From contig JAKPQT010000705.1 of assembly GCA_029555885.1 (NCBI GenBank), forward strand, positions 1 through 20,765: a DNA stretch of 20,765 nt, given 5' to 3'. The notes beneath the pieces are model-generated. The model worked only from the letters and a program-made list of their open reading frames with translations, was not told the DNA's origin and made no database searches. Origin of the DNA: Chloroflexota bacterium. GTDB taxonomy: Bacteria > Chloroflexota > Anaerolineae > CG2-30-64-16. The translations under genes were made by a program, and so were the position numbers. Numbering within the stretch: position 1 is the first letter of the stretch; every line of letters starts with the position of its first letter. This document shows positions 8,489-15,568 of the stretch, in pieces.

Positions 8489-8494
8489 ATTGTA
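8489..8494 (-). promoter_or_regulatory. -10 element placing a leaderless start at the flavoprotein gene
   Basis: The minus strand reads TACAAT at 8494-8489, and the ATG begins at 8481, seven bases downstream, where transcription itself would start. There is no purine-rich ribosome site between. No good -35 is visible. The flavoprotein-GpsA-ABC unit would be driven from here unless read through from queG, whose stop is 58 bases upstream. Confidence 0.4.
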
Positions 8495-8539
8495 CTCCGG
8501 CTGTGCGGATTGGGGAAGTTTTGGCGGTGGGAAGGGTGG

Positions 8540-9757
8540 TTACCTCGCCGCAGCCCCTCCCGTCAGCCGCGCGAGAGCCCATGCAGCATGTTCGCGCACG
8601 AGTGGCTCGGCGTCGGCCAGCAGCGGCGTGAGGGCCGGAATGAGCGACGCGTCGCCGGAGTTGCCCGCCGCGACGCACGCGTTGCGCACCAGCCCGCGAC
8701 GCTTGGCGCGCATGAGCGGCGTGCCGCGGAAGCGCGCTCGGAATCCGGCCTCGTCCAGGGCCAGCAAATCGGCCAGCGGGGGTGCGACCCGGTCCCGCTC
8801 CGCGGGATACGTGAGATTCTGCGCGGGCGGCGCGTGGCGGTTATACGGGCAGACGGCCTGGCAGACGTCGCAGCCGAAGACCCAGTTGCCCATCAGCGGG
8901 CGCAGCTCTAGGGGGATGGAGCCGCGCAGCTCGATGGTCAGGTAGGAGATGCAGCGCCGCGCGTCCAGCGAGTGCGGGCCGGTGAACGCCTGCGTCGGGC
9001 AGGCGGTCAGGCAGCGGGTGCAGGCGCCGCAGCCGGGGGACGCCGGCAGCTGGAAGCTGGAAGCTGGAAGCTGGGCTTGTCTTTCGTGTCTTTCCGAAAA
9101 ACCTGCTCTGGCCGGTCGTGCTGGGGCCGGTCTCTGACCGTGCCCCTCTGCAAGCTGGATGGGCGAAGCCCAGCTTCGCACGGAAGCTGGAAACCGGTTA
9201 AGCCTGGCGTCAGTCGCCGCCCGTCCTGCGTCCAGGTCCTCCGGCACGAGGAGCGCGGCGAGAAAGGTCCAGGAGCCGAGGCCGGGGGTGATCAGGCAGG
9301 TGTTGCGGCCGAGGAAGCCCAGGCCGGCCTGCTCCGCGAAGTCGCGTTCGAGCAGCGGCGCGGTGTCCACGCAGGCCTTGCCGAGCGTCTCGCGGCCCGT
9401 GCGCTGCCGGATGAAGGCGTCCAGCGCATAGAGCCGCGGCTTGATGACATCGTGATAGTCCGGCGCCCAAGCATACCGCGCGATGCGGCCGCGCATCGGA
9501 TCATCCCAGCCGGGCGGCGGCGGGCCCGGATTGTAGTTCGCGGCCAGCACGATCATGGTCCGCGCGCCGTCCAGCAGCCGCGCAGGAGCCAGCCGCAGCG
9601 CCGCGCGCTCCGCCAGGTACGCCATCTCGCCGTGATGCCCGGCCTCTAGCCACGCCATGAACTCCGCACCGTAACGCGGGGGCGCAACAGGCATGGTTGC
9701 AGCCAGGTCGAAGCCGAGGGATAGCGCGTGTGCCAGGATGTCAACTGTCAGGGTCAT
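8540..9757 (-). CDS. queG: Epoxyqueuosine reductase with a repeat-derived insertion
   Basis: QueG reduces epoxyqueuosine to queuosine at tRNA position 34, using cobalamin and two 4Fe-4S clusters. The 405-residue product shows CVDTAPLLERD with the catalytic Asp D131, GRNTCLI, the ferredoxin-like cysteines of GCGACTRCLTACPT (C243, C246, C249, C253), RRCISYLTIELRG, and the second set in FGCDVCQAVCPYNR (C296, C299, C303). A HEAT-like tail follows from about 345 (VRNACVAAGNSG and PLLADAEPLVREHAAWAL). Residues about 183-241 have no counterpart in the family: they are Arg/Ala/Pro-rich and encoded by a repeat cluster (9035-9211). The insertion keeps frame and sits in the linker before the first cluster, so activity may survive. 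Without it the length is about 350, normal for QueG. Confidence 0.92.
   Translation of the reverse strand: MTLTVDILAHALSLGFDLAATMPVAPPRYGAEFMAWLEAGHHGEMAYLAERAALRLAPARLLDGARTMIVLAANYNPGPPPPGWDDPMRGRIARYAWAPDYHDVIKPRLYALDAFIRQRTGRETLGKACVDTAPLLERDFAEQAGLGFLGRNTCLITPGLGSWTFLAALLVPEDLDAGRAATDARLNRFPASVRSWASPIQLAEGHGQRPAPARPARAGFSERHERQAQLPASSFQLPASPGCGACTRCLTACPTQAFTGPHSLDARRCISYLTIELRGSIPLELRPLMGNWVFGCDVCQAVCPYNRHAPPAQNLTYPAERDRVAPPLADLLALDEAGFRARFRGTPLMRAKRRGLVRNACVAAGNSGDASLIPALTPLLADAEPLVREHAAWALARLTGGAAAR
9035..9211. repeat. Composite repeat element inserted in frame in queG
   Basis: The segment holds four tandem copies of the 7-mer AGCTGGA (9048-9074), with GGAAGCTGGA recurring at 9182-9191. 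It also holds two palindromes. GGGGCCGGTC (9123-9132) pairs with GACCG-T-GCCCC (9136-9146) around a TCT loop, and GCGAAGC (9163-9169) pairs with GCTTCGC (9173-9179) around a CCA loop. It lies exactly where the QueG protein has extra residues. The borders are estimated from the protein, not from clear target-site duplications. Confidence 0.72.
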
Positions 9758-9765
9758 AATGTCGG

Positions 9766-9774
9766 ATTATAGCA
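9766..9774 (-). promoter_or_regulatory. Extended -10 promoter of queG (leaderless)
   Basis: The minus strand reads TGCTATAAT, a perfect extended -10. The hexamer ends at 9766 and the queG ATG begins at 9757, so the predicted transcription start coincides with or immediately precedes the start codon. It abuts the opposite-strand -10 of the helicase gene at 9775. Confidence 0.6.
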
Positions 9775-9783
9775 TGGTATAAT
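9775..9783 (+). promoter_or_regulatory. Extended -10 promoter of the helicase gene (leaderless)
   Basis: TGGTATAAT is an extended -10 with a perfect hexamer at 9778-9783. The ATG at 9790 lies six bases further, where transcription would begin, so the mRNA is probably leaderless. No ribosome site precedes the ATG. Confidence 0.6.
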
Positions 9784-9789
9784 CCCCGC

Positions 9790-12471
9790 ATGTCCGTTGA
9801 GCGCGCCCTCGATGCCCTGCGGTTCAATCCCCGGTTCATGCGCAACATCGCCCGTTGGGAGCAACTGCCCGCGCGGCCGCCGCGCTATGCCAGCTTTCCC
9901 GAGGGCCTGGATGCCCGGCTGACGGCAGCCCTGGCCGCGCGTGATATCGAACAGCTCTACCTGCACCAGGCCGCCGCGGTCAGCGCGGGCCTGCGCGGGG
10001 AGCACACTGCCATCGTCACGGCGGCCGCCAGCGGCAAGACGCTCTGCTACAACCTGCCCGTCCTCAACCGGTTGCTCGCCAACCCGCAGGATCGTGCCCT
10101 CTACCTCTTCCCGACGAAGGCGCTGGCGCAGGACCAACTGGCGGAGCTGCGCACGTTCCTCGATTTCCTCCATGGCGGCACGGCGCTGGAGGCCGCAGCC
10201 GCGCGCTCCAAGCGGAGCAAGGCTCCCTTCCCGACCGCGGCCGCCGCAATGCCGCGGCAGGAGAGCGCGTCTTCGGTTGTCCCGTTGACCGCCGCGACCT
10301 ACGACGGCGACACGCCGAGCGCGCAGCGCACGAGGATTCGCGACGGCGCGCAGATCATCCTGTCAAACCCCGACATGCTGCATACGGGCATCCTGCCCCA
10401 GCACACGCGCTGGGCCGAGTTCTTCGCCCACCTGCGCGTCGTCGTGATCGACGAGATGCACATGTACCGCGGCGTGTTCGGCTCGCATATCGCGAACGTG
10501 CTGCGCCGGCTGCGCCGCATCTGCCGCTTCTACGGCAGCGACCCGCAGTTCCTCCTGGCCTCCGCGACCATCGCCAACCCGCAGGAGTTGGCCGGGCGGC
10601 TGGCTGGTAGCCCCGTGACGGTCGTCGGCCCGGAGCTGGATGGCGCGCCCCACGGCGCGCAGCACATCCTGTTCTACAACCCGCCGGTCGTGGACCCCGC
10701 CCTCGGCATCCGCCGGAGCAGCACCCAGGAGACCGCGGAGTTGGCCGCCCATTTCCTCGAACACGACGTGCAGACCATCGTCTTCGCGCGCACCCGGCTG
10801 GCGACAGAGTTGATCGTCACCTACGCGCGCGAGCGCAGCGCGGAGCTCGCCGCCGCGATTCGCGGCTATCGCGGCGGCTATCTGCCGCTAGAGCGCCGCG
10901 CCATCGAGCAGGGCCTGCGCGAGGGCACGGTGCGCGGGGTCGTCGCGACGAACGCGCTGGAACTCGGCATCGACATCGGCCAGCTCGACGCGGCGCTGCT
11001 GGCCGGTTATCCCGGCACGGTCGCCAGCAGCCGCCAGCAGATGGGCCGCGCGGGCCGGCGCCAGGGCACATCCGTCGGGCTGCTCGTCGCGGGCGCGGAG
11101 CCACTGGACCAATACATCGTCACGCACCCCAACTGGCTGCTCAGCCAGAGCCCGGAGCACGCGCGGCTGAACCCCGACAATGAAATCATCCTCGCCAGCC
11201 ACCTGCTCTGCGCGGCGGCGGAGCTGCCCCTGCGCGCAGATGACCGCGAGTTCGGCTCGGCTCAGGCGCGGGCCGTGCTGCAGGAACTGGTCGCGGCCGG
11301 GCAGCTCTACGAGGCGGACGGACGGCACTTCTGGGCCGGCGACGGCAGCCCGGCCATCAACATCAGCCTGCGCAACGCGGAGCCGGAGCAGGTCGTCATC
11401 CAGACGACCGACGAGGCGGGCCGCCCACAGGTCATCGGGGAGCTGGACCGCCACAGCGCGCCGGTCTTTCTGTACACCGGCGCCATTTACCTCCACGAGG
11501 GCGTCAGCTACCAGGTCGAGCGCCTGGATTGGGAGAACGGCCTGGCGCATGTCCGCCGCGTGGCGGTCGATTACTACACACGGCCCGTCGTCGGGGAGGG
11601 CATCGAGGTGCTGCGCGTAGCAGAGGAGCGCGAGGCGACTCCCGAGCAGCGCGCGTGGGGCTACATCGGAGCGTGGGGCGACGTCCGGGTGGTCCGGAAG
11701 GCATCGGGGTACCGCATCCTGCGCCGCAGCACGGGCGAGATGCTCGGCTTCGGCCCGATTGACCTGCCTGAACAGATCCTGGACACGCAGGGCTGCTGGC
11801 TCACGCTGCACGAGGCCCTGATCGAGAAGCTCAAGTCCAGTGGTGCGTGGCTCTCTGCACCGAACGATTACGGGCCGAACTGGGCGACGCAGCGCGCGGC
11901 CGTGCGCCAGCGCGACGGCTACCGCTGCCAGAACTGCGGCACGCCGGAGATGAACGGCCGGCAGCACGACGTCCATCACAAGGTCCCCTTCCGCGCGTTT
12001 GTCGCGCACGAGCACCTGCGCGAGGGCCTGCCTGCGGAGCTGGCCTGGCAGGTCGCCAACCGGCTGCCCAACCTGGTGACGCTGTGCCCCTCGTGTCACC
12101 GGTTGGCCGAGGTCGCCGTACGCACGCGGTCGGGGCTGGGCGGGGTCGCAGCGCTGCTGACGGGCGTGGCGCCGTTGTTCCTGATGTGCGACCCGCGCGA
12201 CCTGGGCATCGTGCCAGAGCCGCAGAGCCCCACCACCGGCCTGCCCACCATCACCGTGTACGAGCACACGCCGGGCGGGGTTGGGTATGCGGAGCAGCTT
12301 TTCGTCTCGCTGCCCGAGATTCTGGCCGCGGCCCATGACCTGGTAAACGCGTGCCCCTGCGAGAACGGCTGCCCCGCGTGCGTCGGCCCGGTCCTGGAGC
12401 ATGAGTACATGCTTGACACGAAGGAACTGACCCGCGCGCTGCTGGCGGAGATGTGTGTGACGCCGGATTAG
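9790..12471 (+). CDS. MrfA/YprA-like DEAD/H-box helicase with embedded HNH-like domain
   Basis: The 893-residue protein is a superfamily 2 helicase. Motif I is AAASGKT (78-84), motif II is IDEMH (220-224, Met in place of the usual Ala or other small residue), motif III SAT (258-260), motif V near ATNALELGIDIG (386-397) and motif VI QQMGRAGRR (416-424). The C-terminal part is the DUF1998 region: TVYEHTPGGVGYAEQ (822-836) and four cysteines in CPCENGCPAC (855-864), as in MrfA of Bacillus, a DNA-repair helicase. Inside this region, residues about 700-775 form an HNH-like zinc domain: RDGYRCQNCG (C713, C716), HDVHHKVPF (726-734) and LCPSCH (C766, C769). Residues about 133-166 are an Ala/Ser/Lys-rich extra segment. 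No mrfB exonuclease gene is adjacent. Helicase identity is firm; nuclease activity is inferred. Confidence 0.9.
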   Translation: MSVERALDALRFNPRFMRNIARWEQLPARPPRYASFPEGLDARLTAALAARDIEQLYLHQAAAVSAGLRGEHTAIVTAAASGKTLCYNLPVLNRLLANPQDRALYLFPTKALAQDQLAELRTFLDFLHGGTALEAAAARSKRSKAPFPTAAAAMPRQESASSVVPLTAATYDGDTPSAQRTRIRDGAQIILSNPDMLHTGILPQHTRWAEFFAHLRVVVIDEMHMYRGVFGSHIANVLRRLRRICRFYGSDPQFLLASATIANPQELAGRLAGSPVTVVGPELDGAPHGAQHILFYNPPVVDPALGIRRSSTQETAELAAHFLEHDVQTIVFARTRLATELIVTYARERSAELAAAIRGYRGGYLPLERRAIEQGLREGTVRGVVATNALELGIDIGQLDAALLAGYPGTVASSRQQMGRAGRRQGTSVGLLVAGAEPLDQYIVTHPNWLLSQSPEHARLNPDNEIILASHLLCAAAELPLRADDREFGSAQARAVLQELVAAGQLYEADGRHFWAGDGSPAINISLRNAEPEQVVIQTTDEAGRPQVIGELDRHSAPVFLYTGAIYLHEGVSYQVERLDWENGLAHVRRVAVDYYTRPVVGEGIEVLRVAEEREATPEQRAWGYIGAWGDVRVVRKASGYRILRRSTGEMLGFGPIDLPEQILDTQGCWLTLHEALIEKLKSSGAWLSAPNDYGPNWATQRAAVRQRDGYRCQNCGTPEMNGRQHDVHHKVPFRAFVAHEHLREGLPAELAWQVANRLPNLVTLCPSCHRLAEVAVRTRSGLGGVAALLTGVAPLFLMCDPRDLGIVPEPQSPTTGLPTITVYEHTPGGVGYAEQLFVSLPEILAAAHDLVNACPCENGCPACVGPVLEHEYMLDTKELTRALLAEMCVTPD

Positions 12472-12488
12472 CTCTCTATGCGTAAAGG

Positions 12489-12538
12489 GTAGCCTAGCCC
12501 CTTGTGGGCGTCCGGGCGGGCACAAGGCCCTATGCTAC
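12489..12538. terminator. Imperfect hairpin after the helicase gene
   Basis: The 18-base arms 12489-12506 (GTAGCCTAGCCCCTTGTG) and 12521-12538 (CACAAGGCCCTATGCTAC) pair at 15 positions around a G/C-rich loop of 14 bases. It sits 18 bases after the helicase stop and 50 bases before the ceramide operon -10. There is no T run, so it may be factor-dependent or act as a barrier. Confidence 0.5.
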
Positions 12539-12566
12539 GAGTGATTCGGAAAGGCTTCTGGCCCGT

Positions 12567-12594
12567 TTGCCCTGCACAAGGGCTGTGGTAGAAT
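12567..12594 (+). promoter_or_regulatory. Promoter of the ceramide-synthesis operon
   Basis: TAGAAT (12589-12594) preceded by TGG forms an extended -10. TTGCCC (12567-12572), 16 bases upstream, is a partial -35. The predicted start near 12601 leaves a leader of only about 11 bases before the ATG at 12612. No operator-like palindrome is apparent around it. Confidence 0.55.
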
Positions 12595-12611
12595 ACAGGC
12601 GAGTCTTCGTA

Positions 12612-13448
12612 ATGTCCTTCCAGAATTGTGTTGTCCTCGTAACGGGCGGTTCCAGCGGCATAGGATTGGCGACAGCCCGGCTCTTCGGCGAGCTTGGCGC
12701 TCATGTTTGGCTGATGGCGCGGGATCGCGCCCGCCTCGACCATGCCCTGGCGCAGATACGGGAACGCTGCTCCTGCCCGGCCCAGCAATGCGGCGCGGTC
12801 CAGGCGGATGTCGCGGACCCGGCTGAGGTCACGCGCGCCGTTGACGCGGTCACCGAAGCCGCGGGGCTGCCTGACATCGTCGTCAACTCCGCCGGCACGG
12901 TCCATCCGGGCTATTTCAGCGAACAGGACCTCGACATCTTCCAGGAGATGATGAAGGTCAACTATTTCGGGACGCTGCACGTCGTCAAGGCGCTCACCCC
13001 CGGGATGATTCGCCGCGGCTCCGGCCACATCGTCAACATCTGCTCTGCCGCGGCTTTTCTACCCGTCTTCGGCTACGCAGCCTACGGCGCGTCGAAGTAT
13101 GCCGTGCGCGGGCTGTCGGATGTGCTGCGCGTCGAGCTCAAGCCGCATGGCATTCACGTATCGGTGGTTTATCCGCCGGACACGAACACGCCGCAACTGG
13201 CCTATGAGGATGCCCTCAAGCCGCCGGAGACGCGCGCGTTCAACGGCGGCGTGGTGCTGCCGCCGGAAAAGGTCGCCCGATCCATCATCCGGGGCATCCA
13301 ACACAAGCGCCATACCATCACGCCGGGCCTGGAAACGACGGCCATGTACCGGCTCGTCGGCCTGCTGCGGGATTGGCAGTATCCCATCCTCGACCTGCTG
13401 GTGCAGCGTGCGCAGCGGGCCAAACAAGAGAATCCGGGGGGACCATGA
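12612..13448 (+). CDS. 3-ketosphinganine (3-ketodihydrosphingosine) reductase-like SDR
   Basis: I start at ATG 12612, just before the Rossmann strand; a longer frame from 12504 would begin upstream of the promoter. The 278-residue classical SDR has cofactor motif TGGSSGIG (11-18), NSAG (92-95) and the full catalytic tetrad N117, S145, Y158, K162 (YGASK). The segment VYPPDTNTPQLAYEDALKPP (186-205) is the hallmark of eukaryotic KDSR, where it reads YPPDTDTPG..EE...KP. KDSR reduces 3-ketosphinganine to sphinganine with NADPH. The polar N-terminus lacks the membrane anchor of animal KDSR; a hydrophobic stretch near 246-268 (MYRLVGLL, then YPILDLLV) could touch the membrane. It is first in the operon and overlaps the acyltransferase gene by ATGA. 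The three downstream partners strongly support sphingolipid synthesis. Confidence 0.88.
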   Translation: MSFQNCVVLVTGGSSGIGLATARLFGELGAHVWLMARDRARLDHALAQIRERCSCPAQQCGAVQADVADPAEVTRAVDAVTEAAGLPDIVVNSAGTVHPGYFSEQDLDIFQEMMKVNYFGTLHVVKALTPGMIRRGSGHIVNICSAAAFLPVFGYAAYGASKYAVRGLSDVLRVELKPHGIHVSVVYPPDTNTPQLAYEDALKPPETRAFNGGVVLPPEKVARSIIRGIQHKRHTITPGLETTAMYRLVGLLRDWQYPILDLLVQRAQRAKQENPGGP

Positions 13449-14578
13449 GCACGATCACCGTCCAGCCTGTTTCGGACAAGGGGGGGGTGCTGGAATTTGT
13501 CCGCTTCCCCTTCAAGCTCTACCGCGGCGACCCGAACTGGGTTCCCCCGCTCATCGAAGAACGCCGCGACATCTTCGATCCCAAGAAGAATCCTCTGTAT
13601 GAACACAGCCGCTTCCAGTTATTCCTCGCGCGGCGCGACGGCGAGCTGGTCGGCACGATCGGCGCCATCGTCAACGACCGGCACAACGAGGTCCATCACG
13701 AACTGATGGGCGCGTTCGGCTTCTTCGAGTGCATCAATGACCAGACCGTGGCCGATGCGCTGCTCGACGCTGCAGAAGCATGGTGCCGGGAACAGGGCAT
13801 GAAGGTCATGCGCGGGCCGCTCAACTTCTCCATGAACGACGAGGTGGGCACGCTGATCGACGGGTTCGATGAACCGCCCATGGTGATGATGACCTACAAC
13901 CCGCGCTATTATCCCGCGCTCATCGAGGGCCACGGCTACAGCAAGGCGATGGATCTGTATGCCTGGATCTACGATATCGAGCAAGGGCTGAAGAACGCGC
14001 CGGAGAAGCTGTTCCATGTGGCTCAGAAGGCCCTGGAGAAGCAGGGGCTTCGAATTCGCAAGATCGACATGAAGAACTTTGACAATGACGTTGAGCTTTT
14101 CAAAGAGGCCTACAATCGCGCCTGGCAGCGCAACTGGGGCTTTGTGCCCATGACCGACGCAGAGATCGACCACTTGGTCAAGAGCATGAAGCCGTTGCTT
14201 GACCCGGAACTAATCTTCATGGCGGAGACGCAGGATGGCAAGCCCGCAGGCGTGTCCTTGACCCTGCCGGACCTGCACCAGGCGCTGCGCGCTTCCGGCG
14301 GCGGACGGATGTGGCCCTTCGGCCTGCTCAAGTTCCTCTGGCACCGCCGCAAGATCGATCAGCTCCGGCTCATCGCCATGGGCATGATCGAGGAATATCG
14401 CGGACGCGGGGCGGATGCGGTCTTCTACCTGGAAACGGCCAAGGCTGCACTCAAGCGCGGTTACAAGCGGCTCGAAGGCTCGTGGATCCTGGAAAGCAAC
14501 ACGATGATGAACCAGATTATCGAGCGGCTCGGCGGCACGCGCTACAAGACCTATCGCATTTACGAGAAGCCCCTGTGA
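13445..14578 (+). CDS. bcerS: BcerS/YghO-family GNAT-like protein, probable bacterial ceramide synthase
   Basis: The start is the ATG at 13445, which overlaps the reductase stop and follows a GGGGGG ribosome site. The 377-residue protein matches the YghO/BcerS family. Signatures are FVRFPFKLYRGDPNWVPPL (18-36), GPLNFSMNDEVGTLIDG (124-140), a GNAT acyl-CoA loop EEYRGRGADAVF (316-327), and the closing WILESNTMMNQIIERLGG (347-364). In Caulobacter the founding member acylates the amino group of a sphingoid base to form (3-oxo)ceramide, an enzyme unrelated to eukaryotic ceramide synthase. Family members also occur without sphingolipid genes (E. coli YghO), so the assignment rests on family plus operon. 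Whether it acylates 3-ketosphinganine or sphinganine, and from CoA or ACP, is not visible. No acyl carrier protein gene is nearby. Confidence 0.85.
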   Translation: MSTITVQPVSDKGGVLEFVRFPFKLYRGDPNWVPPLIEERRDIFDPKKNPLYEHSRFQLFLARRDGELVGTIGAIVNDRHNEVHHELMGAFGFFECINDQTVADALLDAAEAWCREQGMKVMRGPLNFSMNDEVGTLIDGFDEPPMVMMTYNPRYYPALIEGHGYSKAMDLYAWIYDIEQGLKNAPEKLFHVAQKALEKQGLRIRKIDMKNFDNDVELFKEAYNRAWQRNWGFVPMTDAEIDHLVKSMKPLLDPELIFMAETQDGKPAGVSLTLPDLHQALRASGGGRMWPFGLLKFLWHRRKIDQLRLIAMGMIEEYRGRGADAVFYLETAKAALKRGYKRLEGSWILESNTMMNQIIERLGGTRYKTYRIYEKPL

Positions 14579-15558
14579 AGGTGCTCATCACCGGCGCGAC
14601 CGGCTTTGTGGGCGGCCAGTTGGCCGTCGAACTGGTCCGCCGGGGGCAGACGGTCAGAGTATTGCGCCGCGGCAATTCGAGTCTCGTCGGCCTGGCTGGT
14701 CTTGACGTGGAAGATTTCATCGGCGACATCCTTGACCGGGACATCGTGAGGCGCGCGGTCGAGGGCTGTGACGTGGTCTATCATGTCGCCGCGGTGTCAT
14801 CCTACTGGCGTGCGCGACGCGAGCAGATTTATCGTGTTAACGTGGAAGGCACGCGCAACGCAGTGGATGCCTGCCTCCATGCGGGCGTGCAGCGTTTCGT
14901 CCACACTTCTTCGGCCGCGGCCATCGGCCTGACGCGCGATGGCCGGCCCGCGGACGAGGACACGCCCTTCGACCCACGGCTGGAACAGTTCGCCTACGGC
15001 CACAGCAAGTATCTGGCCGAACAAGAGGTGCAACGCGGCGTGGCCCGGGGGTTGCCTGCCGTGATTGTCAACCCGGCTGTCGTGATCGGGCCGGGCGACC
15101 ACTATATGATCTCCGGCAGCATCATCGTCGAGCTGGCGCGCCACGCGCTGCCGGCCGTCCCGCCCGGCGGCGTCTGCATGGCAGACATCGATGCGGTCGT
15201 CGCCGGTCACATTGCTGCCGCGGAACGCGGGCGCGTGGGCGAGCGTTATATCCTCGGCGGCGAGAATTTGACGTATCGCGAGATTGCCACGACCGTGGCC
15301 GAGATTGTGGGGCGTCACGGGCCGCGGCTGACGCTGCCCCGCTGGCTGCTGCTGCCCGCTGCCGGCGCAGTCAGCGCCTACAGCCGATTCAGCACGCGTC
15401 CGCCCGTGATGAGCAGCGACCAGATTCGCCTGTCAGTACACAATGCCTTTTTCAGTTCGGAGAAGGCGCGCCGAGAGCTTGACTACCCCATCCTGCCGTT
15501 CCGCGCTGCCGCAGCCAGAGCTTATCGCTGGTATGCAGAGCACGGCTACCTGAAATAA
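14575..15558 (+). CDS. CerR/HpnA-like extended SDR (NAD-dependent epimerase/dehydratase family)
   Basis: The start is the GTG at 14575, overlapping the upstream stop as GTGA and beginning right at the Rossmann strand ([14 protein letters not shown]). The 327-residue protein has GATGFVG (7-13), HVAA (70-73), VNVEGTRN (88-95), the catalytic Ser in HTSSAAAIG (S112/S113) and YGHSK (Y141, K145). It resembles hopanoid-associated HpnA and dihydroflavonol-reductase-like enzymes, and also CerR, the Caulobacter enzyme that reduces 3-oxoceramide after acylation. Placement between the acyltransferase and serine palmitoyltransferase favours a CerR-like role. No hopanoid genes are in view, which argues against HpnA. 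Alternatives are reduction of another lipid ketone or head-group sugar modification. Confidence 0.82.
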   Translation: MKVLITGATGFVGGQLAVELVRRGQTVRVLRRGNSSLVGLAGLDVEDFIGDILDRDIVRRAVEGCDVVYHVAAVSSYWRARREQIYRVNVEGTRNAVDACLHAGVQRFVHTSSAAAIGLTRDGRPADEDTPFDPRLEQFAYGHSKYLAEQEVQRGVARGLPAVIVNPAVVIGPGDHYMISGSIIVELARHALPAVPPGGVCMADIDAVVAGHIAAAERGRVGERYILGGENLTYREIATTVAEIVGRHGPRLTLPRWLLLPAAGAVSAYSRFSTRPPVMSSDQIRLSVHNAFFSSEKARRELDYPILPFRAAAARAYRWYAEHGYLK

Positions 15559-15568
15559 CGGAGCAATC

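Noticed and set aside
9048..9074. Possible CRISPR-like or microsatellite array
   Set aside because: The units are only 7 bases long with no spacers, so it is a simple tandem repeat inside a composite element.
10888..12525. Long minus-strand open frame (545 residues) opposite the helicase gene
   Set aside because: The plus strand encodes recognisable helicase and DUF1998 motifs throughout, whereas the minus frame has no known motif and biased composition.
12504..12611. N-terminal extension of the 3-ketosphinganine reductase by 36 residues
   Set aside because: The extension would cover the hairpin and the promoter (-10 at 12589-12594) and has no resemblance to SDRs; the ATG at 12612 fits the family start.
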